From Nocardia brasiliensis NBRC 14402 (GTDB lineage Bacteria; Actinomycetota; Actinomycetes; Mycobacteriales; Mycobacteriaceae), in contig NZ_BAFT02000056.1 of NCBI RefSeq assembly GCF_000308475.2, positions 1-60,687 of the forward strand: a DNA stretch of 60,687 bases, in the 5' to 3' direction. The notes beneath the pieces were generated by a model that was given only the letters and a program-made list of their open reading frames with translations, had not been told where the DNA came from and did no database searches. Shown here one piece after another: positions 40,731-48,767 of this stretch (within the stretch, counting starts at the first letter, position 1; each line of letters starts with the position of its first letter). The translations under genes and the position numbers were made by a program.

Positions 40731-42092
40731 TCAGCCCAACCAGTGCAGCGCGCGGTCGAAGGCGGAGTCGAGATTCCGCGCGAACTCCTCTTCGGTGAAG
40801 ACGGGCTCGCTCAGCTCGGGCGGGATGCCCGCCCCGTCGAAGGTCCGCCCGTCCGAGGTCAGGAATTCTTCGTTGGGCAGGCCGAACCACCAGTCCGCGT
40901 ATTTGGCGCCGGGCAGCTTGCGCTGCATGACATCGGAGAAGACGCCCTGCGTCGGCTCGCCGATTCGCGTTGTGCGCGAGGGGCGTTCCAGCATCGCCTG
41001 GGTGAAGGTCTCGCCTGCGCTGATGGTGGAGCCGCCGGTGAGTATGGCGATGGGGCCGGTGAAGGAGGCGCGCGCGGGCTCGACGCGCAGCGGCTGCGGG
41101 TCGGTGTTGCGCGTCTTCTTCGCATAGGCGAAATACGGGCGATCGGTGAGGCTGGAGGCCAGTTGCAGGCCCAGGCTGTCTGAGCCGCCGCCGTTGATGC
41201 GCAGGTCGAGGACCAGTCCGCGTAGTCGGCTCAATCTTTCCGGTGTGAAGATCGCATCGAGGGCGCGGGCGAGTTCGGCACTGTCGGCGGCGAAGGTGCG
41301 TTCGGTCGTGTAGCCGCTGGAGGCGGAAATCCGCAGGTAGCCGTGGTCTTGTCCGGGTATGTCCGCGTAACCGATGCGTCCGTTGGCGTATTCGGTCAGC
41401 GGGTGGCCGGCGAGATCGCGCCGCTGGACGAATTCCTTGACCTGCTGGTCGAATGCCGGACCGGGCATCGTCGTGCCGGGCCGGGTCGTACCGAAGAGTC
41501 CGAGGTCGCCGGCCGAGACCGCCACGTGTGCATCGTGCAACGGCGCGATCATGTCGCGGAACGCGGTGAACAGCGCGTCGTCGTCGCCCTGTTGTTCGGC
41601 GTGCACCGCGCGATCCCGGAACCGATCCCGGACCTGTTGCCAGTCAACACCTTTCGTGGCAAAGAACGGGTAGTTCTCCTGGAAGGTCTGCCAGAGCACG
41701 TCGAAGGCGGGCGGCTGCTGCGGGTCGTTGCACAGCGTCGGCAGCACGGGCAGGCGGCGCAGCGTGCGGTCGCCGGGTGAACCGTCGATGTGCAGGGCGG
41801 CTCGATCGGGCGAGCCCGCCGCGCGCACAGTGAACATGTCTTTGCCCTCGGTGACGAAGGTCGCGGGATCATCCGTGCGGGTGGCGGTCTCGTCTTTCAG
41901 ACAGCTGAGCGAGGTCGTCTGAAAGGTCTCGAGCACGTTCTCGTGGATCGAGAGTGCGGTGCCGTAGTCGGCGACCTGCCAGAAACCGGCGGGAAACTCG
42001 GCCGCCTCATCCGGCCCGCATGCCGCGCTGATCGCGCCCGTTGCCACCAGTGCGGCCGTGACAACCGCGGTTCGATTGCGCTGCATGATCAT
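40731..42092 (-). CDS. S41-family peptidase, probable lipoprotein
   Basis: A 453-residue C-terminal-processing-protease-like enzyme. The signal peptide ends in a lipobox-like AISAAC near residue 25, so it is probably an exported lipoprotein. The S41 core runs from about 260: LRGLVLDLRINGGG, then AILTGGSTISAGETF with the nucleophile serine, and IGEPTQGVFSD. There is no clear PDZ domain, as in the tricorn-like subgroup. ATG 42092 has GGTGG upstream; ATG 42086 and 42110 are alternatives. It ends shortly before the methyltransferase promoter region. Confidence 0.85.
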   Translation of the reverse strand: MIMQRNRTAVVTAALVATGAISAACGPDEAAEFPAGFWQVADYGTALSIHENVLETFQTTSLSCLKDETATRTDDPATFVTEGKDMFTVRAAGSPDRAALHIDGSPGDRTLRRLPVLPTLCNDPQQPPAFDVLWQTFQENYPFFATKGVDWQQVRDRFRDRAVHAEQQGDDDALFTAFRDMIAPLHDAHVAVSAGDLGLFGTTRPGTTMPGPAFDQQVKEFVQRRDLAGHPLTEYANGRIGYADIPGQDHGYLRISASSGYTTERTFAADSAELARALDAIFTPERLSRLRGLVLDLRINGGGSDSLGLQLASSLTDRPYFAYAKKTRNTDPQPLRVEPARASFTGPIAILTGGSTISAGETFTQAMLERPSRTTRIGEPTQGVFSDVMQRKLPGAKYADWWFGLPNEEFLTSDGRTFDGAGIPPELSEPVFTEEEFARNLDSAFDRALHWLG

Positions 42093-42172
42093 TCGACCAC
42101 CGTCCGGCATCGGGCCGGTCGATCACAACCGTGCAGACAGGCGTCCCCGGGTGTGGTCAGCTCTACCGTGAC

Positions 42173-42997
42173 TCAGAACCCGCCGTCGAACCCGCCCCCG
42201 TCGAATCCACCGCCATCGAACCCGCCCCCGTCGAATCCCCCTGTGTCACCACCATATTCGGCCCCGGAGTCATACCCCGCATCTCCGAAGCCGCCCGGAT
42301 CGGCATCGAGCCCACCGCCCGCCGCCAACCCGTCCTGATACCCGTCTCCGTATCCACTCTCGAACCCCTGTGCGCCATAACCGATCCCGGACATCCCGGA
42401 GAACAGCGACGAGAACAGCAGGGCCGACCCGAGGCCCCAGGCTCCGCCGATCAACGCGGGCTTCCACCACGGCTCGGAGTACCAGCCCGCGGGAACAGGC
42501 CGACCGGCGACGCGACCGCCGGGGAAGTAGTTGGGCGTGGCCGCGGACGGATTCGGCGAAGCGGCGATCTCCCGGCCTTCGTGCTCGATGACCCGGTTCT
42601 CGCTGACCTTGCCCGCTGTGTCCTGTCCGTCGAGGGTGGGGATGGCGGGGCCGGGATCCATGCCCATCGCGCTGCGCGCGGCCTGGGTGTAGTAGAGCCC
42701 TTCCAGTGCGGTCTGCTTGGCCAGCCGGGCCTGGGCCGGCGTGCGGGCCTGATCGAGTTGCGACCCGGCGGCGAGGTGTCGCTCGGAGGCGTCGACGAGG
42801 GCCTGCTTGGCGGCGTCGTTGGTGCCGCTCAGGTTGTAGATCTGCCCGCCGAGCCGCTCGTTGACCTGGCGGGCGTCGGCCAGCGCATCGGCGAGTTCGG
42901 TCGCCGCGCGCTGGGTGCGCTGCCGGGCCTGCACGAGGATGAGCGCGCCCACCGCCACGATCACCACGACGATCAGGAGCCATAACACGGTGCGCAC
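42173..42997 (-). CDS. Membrane-anchored protein with glycine-rich repeat tail
   Basis: A 274-residue protein with one N-terminal membrane helix (LWLLIVVVIVAVGALILV), a helical middle region (about 28-115, coiled-coil-like: RTQRAATELADALADAR), a Pro/Gly linker, a short hydrophobic segment (WKPALIGGAWGLGSALLF) and a C-terminal Gly/Asp/Phe tail ending in FDGGG repeats. Similar proteins occur across mycobacteria and nocardiae without known function. GTG 42997 is the given start; GTG 42988, directly before the helix, fits the ribosome site AGAAGAGG slightly better. Confidence 0.8.
   Translation of the reverse strand: MRTVLWLLIVVVIVAVGALILVQARQRTQRAATELADALADARQVNERLGGQIYNLSGTNDAAKQALVDASERHLAAGSQLDQARTPAQARLAKQTALEGLYYTQAARSAMGMDPGPAIPTLDGQDTAGKVSENRVIEHEGREIAASPNPSAATPNYFPGGRVAGRPVPAGWYSEPWWKPALIGGAWGLGSALLFSSLFSGMSGIGYGAQGFESGYGDGYQDGLAAGGGLDADPGGFGDAGYDSGAEYGGDTGGFDGGGFDGGGFDGGGFDGGF
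42176..42241 (-). repeat. 15-base tandem repeat encoding FDGGG
   Basis: About four tandem 15-base units encode FDGGG at the very end of the membrane-anchored protein. Third-base differences between units suggest the protein repeat is maintained. Such short repeats vary in number by slippage, so copy number may differ between strains. Confidence 0.85.
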
Positions 42998-43072
42998 CTC
43001 TTCTGTAGCCGGTCGGCGAATACCGTCCAGTTTACTGGGCGCTTGCTGAGACTCAGCTGAAAGCGGTGGCCG

Positions 43073-44542
43073 CTAGCGCACCGCCGCGGCCTGTGCCTCG
43101 TCGTAGTCGGCGGTGTCGAAAGTCCTTGTCTTCCAGCGGTACAGCACGGTGGCGCCGGGCCAGTTGTTGGTGATGCGGCCCGCCGCGTTGCGATACCAGC
43201 TGGAGCAGAAATTCCAGGGCGTATCTTTCAGCCGGCGCTGCAACCAGTCGTCCCAGGCCTGTTCGGTGCTCGCGCGGGCCGCGAGATACCGGCCCGGCCG
43301 GTCGGTGAGGTACTGCACCACCTGACGGATGTAGCGGGCCTGCGATTCCAGCATGTAGATGATCGAGCCGGAGCCGACATTGGTGTTCGGGCCGTACATC
43401 ATGAACAGGTTCGGGAAATGCGGCACGGACAGGCCGAGGAAGGCGCGTGCGCCGGCGTCGCCCCAGACGTCGGCCAGCTTGCGGCCGCCTACGCCGTAGA
43501 TATTCATCGGCGCCAGGAACTCGGTGCCTTTGAAGCCCGTGCCGTAGACGATGACATCGACCTCGTGCTCGACGCCGTCGGCGGTCCGGATGCCGGTCGG
43601 CGTGATCGCCTCGATCGCGGTGGTCTCCACCGTGACGTTCGGCTCGGCCAGTGCTGGAAAGTATTCGTTGGAGAACAGGCCGCGCTTGCATCCCGCCGCG
43701 TAGTCGGGTGTCAGCTTCGCGCGCAGCTCGGGATCGGGAACCTGCCGCTCCCGATGCCGATCGGCCAGCGCGATCACCGGGGTCTTCATGCCCGGGATGT
43801 CGGTCAGGGCGAGGGCGAGCACCTCGAACAGCGACCAGATCGCGAACCGTTCGGCGAGCCGGGTCGGCGGCAGATACTTGAAAACCGCCTTGTGCGTGTC
43901 GCTGTACTCGGTGTCGAACTTGGGCAGCACCCACGCCGCGGAACGCTGGAACAGCGTGAGGTGCGCGGCCGTGGGCTGGATGCGCGGAATGTATTGGATC
44001 GCACTGGCTCCCGTGCCGATGCAGGCGATCCGCTTGCCGGTCAGCTCGACGCTGTGGTCCCATTCCGCCGAATGGAACGCCGGTCCCGCGAAGGTGTCGA
44101 TGCCCGGGATGTTCGGCATGGCGGGCCGGGAGAGCTGGCCGACGGCGGGCACGAAGACGTCGGCGGTGAACTCGGCGCCGTCGGCGGTGCTGATCTGCCA
44201 CTGCCCGGTCGACTCGTCGAATTCGGCATCGGTCACCTCGGTGCCGAACCGGATGAACCGGGTCAGTTCGTGCTTGTCCGCGACCGCGCGCATGTACGCG
44301 TGGATATCACGCTGCTCCGAAAAGCGGCGCGGCCAATCCGATTTCGGTGCGAACGACCACGAGTACAGCGGCGACGGCACGTCACACGCGGCGCCCGGAT
44401 AGGTGTTCTCCCGCCAGACGCCGCCCAGATCCGCGGCCTTCTCCAGGATCGTGAAGCTGTCCACCCCGGCCCGCCGCAGCTCCAAAGCCAGGCCGAGCCC
44501 CGCGAACCCGGCCCCGATGATGATGATGGACGGCGTAGTCAT
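43073..44542 (-). CDS. Baeyer-Villiger-type flavin monooxygenase, second copy
   Basis: A 489-residue paralogue of the 18808 gene. The FAD motif GAGFAG is at 10-15, followed by GGVWRENTYPGAACDVPS, the fingerprint FAGPAFHSAEWD, GTGASAIQYIP and YGTGFKGTEF. The last 40 residues (FCSSWYRNAAGRITNNWPG) are nearly the same as in the other copy. Unlike that copy it has no adjacent AraC regulator and is followed by no lipid gene in an obvious operon. The acyl-CoA dehydrogenase at 44625 lies upstream on the same strand. Substrate unknown. Confidence 0.9.
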   Translation of the reverse strand: MTTPSIIIIGAGFAGLGLALELRRAGVDSFTILEKAADLGGVWRENTYPGAACDVPSPLYSWSFAPKSDWPRRFSEQRDIHAYMRAVADKHELTRFIRFGTEVTDAEFDESTGQWQISTADGAEFTADVFVPAVGQLSRPAMPNIPGIDTFAGPAFHSAEWDHSVELTGKRIACIGTGASAIQYIPRIQPTAAHLTLFQRSAAWVLPKFDTEYSDTHKAVFKYLPPTRLAERFAIWSLFEVLALALTDIPGMKTPVIALADRHRERQVPDPELRAKLTPDYAAGCKRGLFSNEYFPALAEPNVTVETTAIEAITPTGIRTADGVEHEVDVIVYGTGFKGTEFLAPMNIYGVGGRKLADVWGDAGARAFLGLSVPHFPNLFMMYGPNTNVGSGSIIYMLESQARYIRQVVQYLTDRPGRYLAARASTEQAWDDWLQRRLKDTPWNFCSSWYRNAAGRITNNWPGATVLYRWKTRTFDTADYDEAQAAAVR

Positions 44543-44624
44543 ACTCCGAGCGTATGACTCGAATGCCCAGTTCCGAAGACATCCGCGGTCAACGAATCGA
44601 CATTTTCGGCCAGTCGGCCGCGGT

Positions 44625-45767
44625 TCAGTTGCCCGCGAGTTGGCGGGCGATGACCAGGCGCTGGATCTGGTTGGTGCCTTCGAAGATCTGCATGACCTTG
44701 GCTTCGCGCATGTAGCGCTCGACGGGGAAGTCCTGGGTGTAGCCGTAGCCGCCGAAGACCTGGACGGCGTCGGTGGTGACCTTCATGGCGGCATCGGTCG
44801 CGACCAGTTTCGCGACGCTGGCTTGCCGGGAGTAGGGCAGTCCGGCGTCGCGGCGACGGGCGGCGTCGAGGTAGGTGGCGCGAGCCGAATCGACGGCCGC
44901 GGCCATGTCGGCGAGCACGAAGCCCAGGCCCTGGTGGTCGATGATGTGGCGGCCGAAGGCTTCCCGCTCCTTGGCGTAGGCGACCGCTTCGTCGAGCGCG
45001 CGCTGCGCCAAACCCGTTGCGACGGCGGCGATGCCGAGCCGACCCGAATCCAGCGCGCTGAACGCGATCGAAAGTCCTTGTCCCTCTTCGCCGACCAGCC
45101 GTTCGGCAGGGAGGAACGCGTCGTCGTAGGCGGCGGTGGTGGTGGGCACGGCGCGCAGGCCCATCTTCTCTTCGGGTTTGCCGAAGCTCAAGCCCTCGGT
45201 GTCGCGCGGCACGAGAAAACACGAGATGCCGCGCGAACCCTCGCCGGTCCGCGCGAAAAGTGTGTAGAAATCGGCCTTGCCGCCGTTGGTGATCCAGGCT
45301 TTCGCGCCGTTGATCCGGTACCCGCCATCGACTTTCGTGGCCCGGCAGCGCAGCGCCGCCGCGTCGGAGCCCGCGTGCGGCTCGGAAAGGCTGTAGGCGC
45401 CGATGGTTTCGCCGGACAGCATGGTCGCCAGCCAGCGCTGCTGCTGTTCCGCGGTGCCGAAGGTGAACAGGGGATGGCAGGACAGGCTGTGCACGCTCAC
45501 CGCCACCGCGACCGCGGCCCAGCGCGCCGCGAGCTCCTCCAGCACCTGCAGATACACCTCGTAGGGCTGGGCGCCGCCACCGAACTCTTCCGGATACGGC
45601 AGACTGAGCAGACCGGCCGCGCCGAGCGCGGGAAAGACGCCGTCCGGAAACGTTCCCGTCTTCTCGCACTCGACCACCCGCGGCTCGAGCACCTTGTCGG
45701 CGATATCGCGGGTCAGCTCGAGCAGGTCCCGAGCCTCGGACGTCGGCAGCATTCGATCCACTGGCAT
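44625..45767 (-). CDS. Acyl-CoA dehydrogenase, second
   Basis: A 380-residue flavin acyl-CoA dehydrogenase. It has YSLSEPHAGSDAAAL, WITNGGKADFY, AKEREAFGRHI, QVFGGYGYTQDFPVERYMR and FEGTNQIQRLVIARQL; the EGT glutamate is the catalytic base of short/medium-chain enzymes, in contrast to the copy at 36779. ATG 45767 (MPVDRMLP) is the first plausible start. It is divergent from the esterase gene with only 39 bases between start codons, so promoters must reach into the coding regions. A role in fatty-acid or branched-acid breakdown is inferred. Confidence 0.93.
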   Translation of the reverse strand: MPVDRMLPTSEARDLLELTRDIADKVLEPRVVECEKTGTFPDGVFPALGAAGLLSLPYPEEFGGGAQPYEVYLQVLEELAARWAAVAVAVSVHSLSCHPLFTFGTAEQQQRWLATMLSGETIGAYSLSEPHAGSDAAALRCRATKVDGGYRINGAKAWITNGGKADFYTLFARTGEGSRGISCFLVPRDTEGLSFGKPEEKMGLRAVPTTTAAYDDAFLPAERLVGEEGQGLSIAFSALDSGRLGIAAVATGLAQRALDEAVAYAKEREAFGRHIIDHQGLGFVLADMAAAVDSARATYLDAARRRDAGLPYSRQASVAKLVATDAAMKVTTDAVQVFGGYGYTQDFPVERYMREAKVMQIFEGTNQIQRLVIARQLAGN

Positions 45768-45806
45768 GCCCCCTACGCTAACGCCAGATCGGCCGGAAGG
45801 AACTCG

Positions 45807-46769
45807 ATGGTGCGCGGTACTCGTCGCGACAGGCTGTCGGTCGTGCTGCTCGTCCTGCTCGCGCTGGGTCTGCCAGTCCTGATCGCCGAGGCGCCCGCCG
45901 CGCAGGCCGCGCCGATCGAGCGGACCTTCACCAACGCGGCGGGTACGCGCGATTACTACCTGCATGTGCCGCCGGGCGATACGGTGGGCAAGCCGTTGAT
46001 GATCTACCTGCACGGCTGTACCGATCCGCAGAGTCAGCTGGCCGACACCGGCTTCTCGCTGACCAGGATGGCGGACGAGTTCGGTTTCGTGCTGGCCTAT
46101 CCGATCCAGACCGCGGCGGCCAACGAGCGGTACTGCTGGAATTGGTTCGACCCGGCGAATCTGTCACGCGGACAAGGGGAATCGTCGATCATCGCCGACC
46201 TCACCAACGCCTTGGTCGCGGAGTTCGGGCTGGATCGCGCACGGGTGTACGTCGGCGGGTATTCTGCGGGCGGCGCGATGTCCACGGTGCTGGCGGCCGG
46301 CTATCCGGACCTGTTCGCGGCGATCGCGCCGATGGCGGGCGGCCCTTATGGCATCGACCTGAAGACGTTCGCCGCCGATCTGAGCGGTACCTCGATCGTC
46401 GATGCGATGGGCGCGCGAGCCCGCCCGGTCCCGGGCTTCTTCCTCCAGGACTTGGCCGATCAGACCAGCCTGTATCCGATCGGCCGGGCCAACCTGACGC
46501 AATGGCTCGGCGCCTATGCGCGAGCGGGTGACGTGACTGTGCCCGCGGTGCCGAGCACGGTCACCGCGTCCGCCGATCCGGTGCCGACCACCATCGAGCG
46601 CTACGCCGCGGGCGATTGTCTGCTCGCCGAATTCCGCACGCCGATCGGGCCGGATCACATCGGCGGAGGTTTGCTGATGCAGTCGGCGCGCGGTCTCGAC
46701 CTGCAACGACAGTTGATGAGTTTCCTGCTGGCACACCGCCTCGGCGGTCCGCGGCAGGCGTGCGGTTGA
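45807..46769 (+). CDS. Secreted PHB-depolymerase-type esterase (LpqC-like)
   Basis: A 320-residue secreted esterase of the feruloyl/PHB depolymerase family. The signal peptide (VVLLVLLALGLPVLI) ends at AQAAP near residue 35. The oxyanion segment is YLHGCTDP, the nucleophile is in GGYSAGGAMS, and the histidine lies in GPDHIGGG near the C-terminus. It should act on polyester or aromatic esters outside the cell. GGAAGG at 45795-45800 is the ribosome site for ATG 45807; the frame is open far upstream but that part is antisense to the dehydrogenase. Confidence 0.88.
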   Translation: MVRGTRRDRLSVVLLVLLALGLPVLIAEAPAAQAAPIERTFTNAAGTRDYYLHVPPGDTVGKPLMIYLHGCTDPQSQLADTGFSLTRMADEFGFVLAYPIQTAAANERYCWNWFDPANLSRGQGESSIIADLTNALVAEFGLDRARVYVGGYSAGGAMSTVLAAGYPDLFAAIAPMAGGPYGIDLKTFAADLSGTSIVDAMGARARPVPGFFLQDLADQTSLYPIGRANLTQWLGAYARAGDVTVPAVPSTVTASADPVPTTIERYAAGDCLLAEFRTPIGPDHIGGGLLMQSARGLDLQRQLMSFLLAHRLGGPRQACG

Positions 46770-47107
46770 GCGAAATCGCAGGAAAACGGGCGTAGACGAC
46801 CGGTCGGCCCGCGATGCACGTGCAGATGAGCGCACATTCCGGGGGTGGGTACTGCCGTGCGCCACAAGCATATTCGTACAGGTCACAGGCTTTATGCGGC
46901 GCTGCGAAAGGCGGCGCGCCGACCATGATTGTCTCATTAGGGTGTTGATCGGCCGGTCGCCTGGCGCACAAGCGCCATAGCGACTAGACAGTTATCGGTT
47001 CGATAGGGGACGGACCGGCATGTCGGCGGCCACGCAGGGGGTGTCGCCGCCATTCCGGTCCGGTGGGGCCCGGTGATCCCCTGTGGCCCTGCCGCATTCG
47101 CTTGGTC
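46770..47107. other. Intergenic stretch before kmtR
   Basis: About 340 bases without a convincing gene. It holds a short hairpin (TGGCGC 46962-46967 with GCGCCA 46972-46977, ACAA loop) and a small inverted repeat TATCG-GTT-CGATA (46993-47005). Base composition around 46860-47010 is lower in GC than in the genes on both sides. A long antisense frame crosses it but has no coding character. Confidence 0.45.
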
Positions 47108-47132
47108 TATTATCTGCGTATGAATGCAGATA
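47108..47132 (+). promoter_or_regulatory. kmtR leaderless promoter with operator over the start codon
   Basis: TATTAT (47108-47113) is a -10-like hexamer ending 6 bases before ATG 47120, so transcription should begin at or next to the start codon, giving a leaderless mRNA; no ribosome site is present. TATCTGC (47111-47117) and GCAGATA (47126-47132) are perfect 7-base inverted repeats around an 8-base spacer that contains the ATG. Binding of the metal sensor here would block its own promoter. Confidence 0.7.
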
Positions 47133-47509
47133 GCCAGGAACCGCGCCCGCGTCTCGCGGACGATCAGGTGAGCTTGGTTGTCGAGGTCTTCCGGATGCTG
47201 GCCGACGCCACCAGAGTTCGCGTGCTGTGGGCCCTCGTCGACCGTGAGCTGTCGGTCAACGACCTGGCCGACTACATCGGCAAGCCCGCACCGTCGGTCT
47301 CGCAGCATCTGGCCAAGCTGCGGATGGCGCGCCTGGTCAGCACCCGCCGCGCCGGCACGACCATCTACTACAGCCTGGAGAACGAGCACGTCCGGCAACT
47401 GGTGGTGGACGCGGTGCACAACGCCGAGCACGCGGGCCCCGGGATCCCGCCGCATCACCGCGGCGACGTCGTACGTGAGCTGCCGGAGACCGGAACCGAA
47501 GCGAAATGA
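47120..47509 (+). CDS. kmtR: KmtR-like ArsR/SmtB metal sensor
   Basis: A 129-residue ArsR/SmtB repressor very close to M. tuberculosis KmtR (Rv0827c), a nickel/cobalt sensor. The DNA-binding helices read IGKPAPSVSQHLAKLRMARLV. The KmtR metal ligands are conserved at the C-terminus: the E-H of NAEHAGPG and the H-H of PPHHRG. Metal binding should release it from DNA. The operator overlaps the start codon. The CDF exporter gene begins 33 bases after the stop; in M. tuberculosis the regulated exporter is encoded elsewhere, so here regulator and target are joined in one operon. Confidence 0.92.
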   Translation: MNADSQEPRPRLADDQVSLVVEVFRMLADATRVRVLWALVDRELSVNDLADYIGKPAPSVSQHLAKLRMARLVSTRRAGTTIYYSLENEHVRQLVVDAVHNAEHAGPGIPPHHRGDVVRELPETGTEAK

Positions 47510-47542
47510 GTTACCGAACAACAGATCTCGGAGCGTGACGCA

Positions 47543-48610
47543 GTGCATACCGCGAACCGGCACGGCCTCGGTGACGAGCGCCCTCACCATCACCACAGCG
47601 AATCGCACACGCACGCCGCCGCTTTCGATCACCGGCACGATCACGGCCCGCATACCCATGAGCACGCGAAGGGGTTTCGCGGCGTGCTGCGTGAGATCTT
47701 CGTGCCGCACAGTCACGATCCCGCCGACAGTGTCGACGACGCCCTGACCGCCAGTGCGGTGGGTATCCGCGCGGTAAAGATCAGCCTCGTGGTGCTCGGC
47801 GTGACGGCCGTGGCGCAGGTGCTCGTGGTGGCCGTGTCCGGCTCGGTTGCCTTGGCGGCCGACACGATTCACAACTTCTCCGACGCGTTGACCGCGGTCC
47901 CGCTCTGGATCGCCTTCGCGCTCGGGCGCCGTGCCGCGACCCGCCGCTACACCTACGGCTTCGGACGGGCCGAGGATCTCGCGGGGTTGTTCGTCGTGGC
48001 GATGATCGCCCTGTCCGCGCTGATCGCGGGCTACCAAGCGGTGCGCAGGGTGATCGAGCCGGTGCCGATCGGGCATCTCGGCTGGGTCGCCGCCGCGGGA
48101 CTGATCGGCTTTCTCGGCAACGAGATCGTCGCGCTGTATCGCATCCGGGTCGGTCGGCGGATCGGCTCCGCCGCGCTGGTCGCCGACGGCTTGCACGCGC
48201 GCACCGACGGCTTCACCTCGCTGGCCGTGCTGCTCGGCGCCGGTGGCGTCGCGCTGGGGTTCCCGCTCGCCGACCCGATCATCGGTCTGCTCATCACGGT
48301 CGCCATCCTCGCGGTGCTGCGAACCGCAGCCAGGGACGTGCTGCGCCGCCTGATGGACGCGGTCGAGCCGGGACTGGTGACCGACGCCGAGCGGGCGCTC
48401 GCCGCCGAACCCGGGGTGCAGGGTGTGCGCAGCCTGCGGATGCGCTGGATCGGCCACCGCCTGCACGCCGACGTCGAATTGGACGTCGCCCCGAGCAGCA
48501 CCCTCGCCGAGGCGCACCGCGTCGCGCACGAGGCCGAGCACACCCTCACCCACGTCGTGCCCAAGCTCGATACAGCGCTCGTGCACGCCTATCCGGCGCA
48601 CGCGAGCTGA
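47543..48610 (+). CDS. Cation diffusion facilitator metal exporter
   Basis: A 355-residue CDF-family metal/proton antiporter. The first about 60 residues are a histidine-rich cytoplasmic tail (PHHHHSES, HRHDHGPHTHEH), followed by six membrane helices and a ferredoxin-like C-terminal domain (RSLRMRWIGHRLHADVELDV). The transport site is formed by HNFSDALT in helix 2 and HARTDGFTS in helix 5. With the KmtR-like sensor directly upstream, it most likely exports nickel or cobalt, as the KmtR-controlled CDF of M. tuberculosis is thought to. GTG 47543 is the start. Confidence 0.92.
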   Translation: MHTANRHGLGDERPHHHHSESHTHAAAFDHRHDHGPHTHEHAKGFRGVLREIFVPHSHDPADSVDDALTASAVGIRAVKISLVVLGVTAVAQVLVVAVSGSVALAADTIHNFSDALTAVPLWIAFALGRRAATRRYTYGFGRAEDLAGLFVVAMIALSALIAGYQAVRRVIEPVPIGHLGWVAAAGLIGFLGNEIVALYRIRVGRRIGSAALVADGLHARTDGFTSLAVLLGAGGVALGFPLADPIIGLLITVAILAVLRTAARDVLRRLMDAVEPGLVTDAERALAAEPGVQGVRSLRMRWIGHRLHADVELDVAPSSTLAEAHRVAHEAEHTLTHVVPKLDTALVHAYPAHAS

Positions 48611-48634
48611 GCCGTCGGCGGCGCGTCCCAGTTG

Positions 48635-48657
48635 ACCTGCCGAAACTGAGGGCAGGT
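48635..48657 (+). terminator. Hairpin after CDF gene
   Basis: ACCTGCC (48635-48641) and GGCAGGT (48651-48657) pair around a 9-base loop, 24 bases after the CDF stop. The stem is short (7 bp) and no T-run follows, but the place suits the end of the kmtR operon. Confidence 0.45.
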
Positions 48658-48767
48658 GCTGTCCGATTGGTCTCCTGAGTACATTCCCGATGAGCGCTGC
48701 CCTCGGGTGTTTACCGTTGGGTAGCATTCGCGATGTGATGCGGCTCATGGTCGGAATTCGGTGAACC

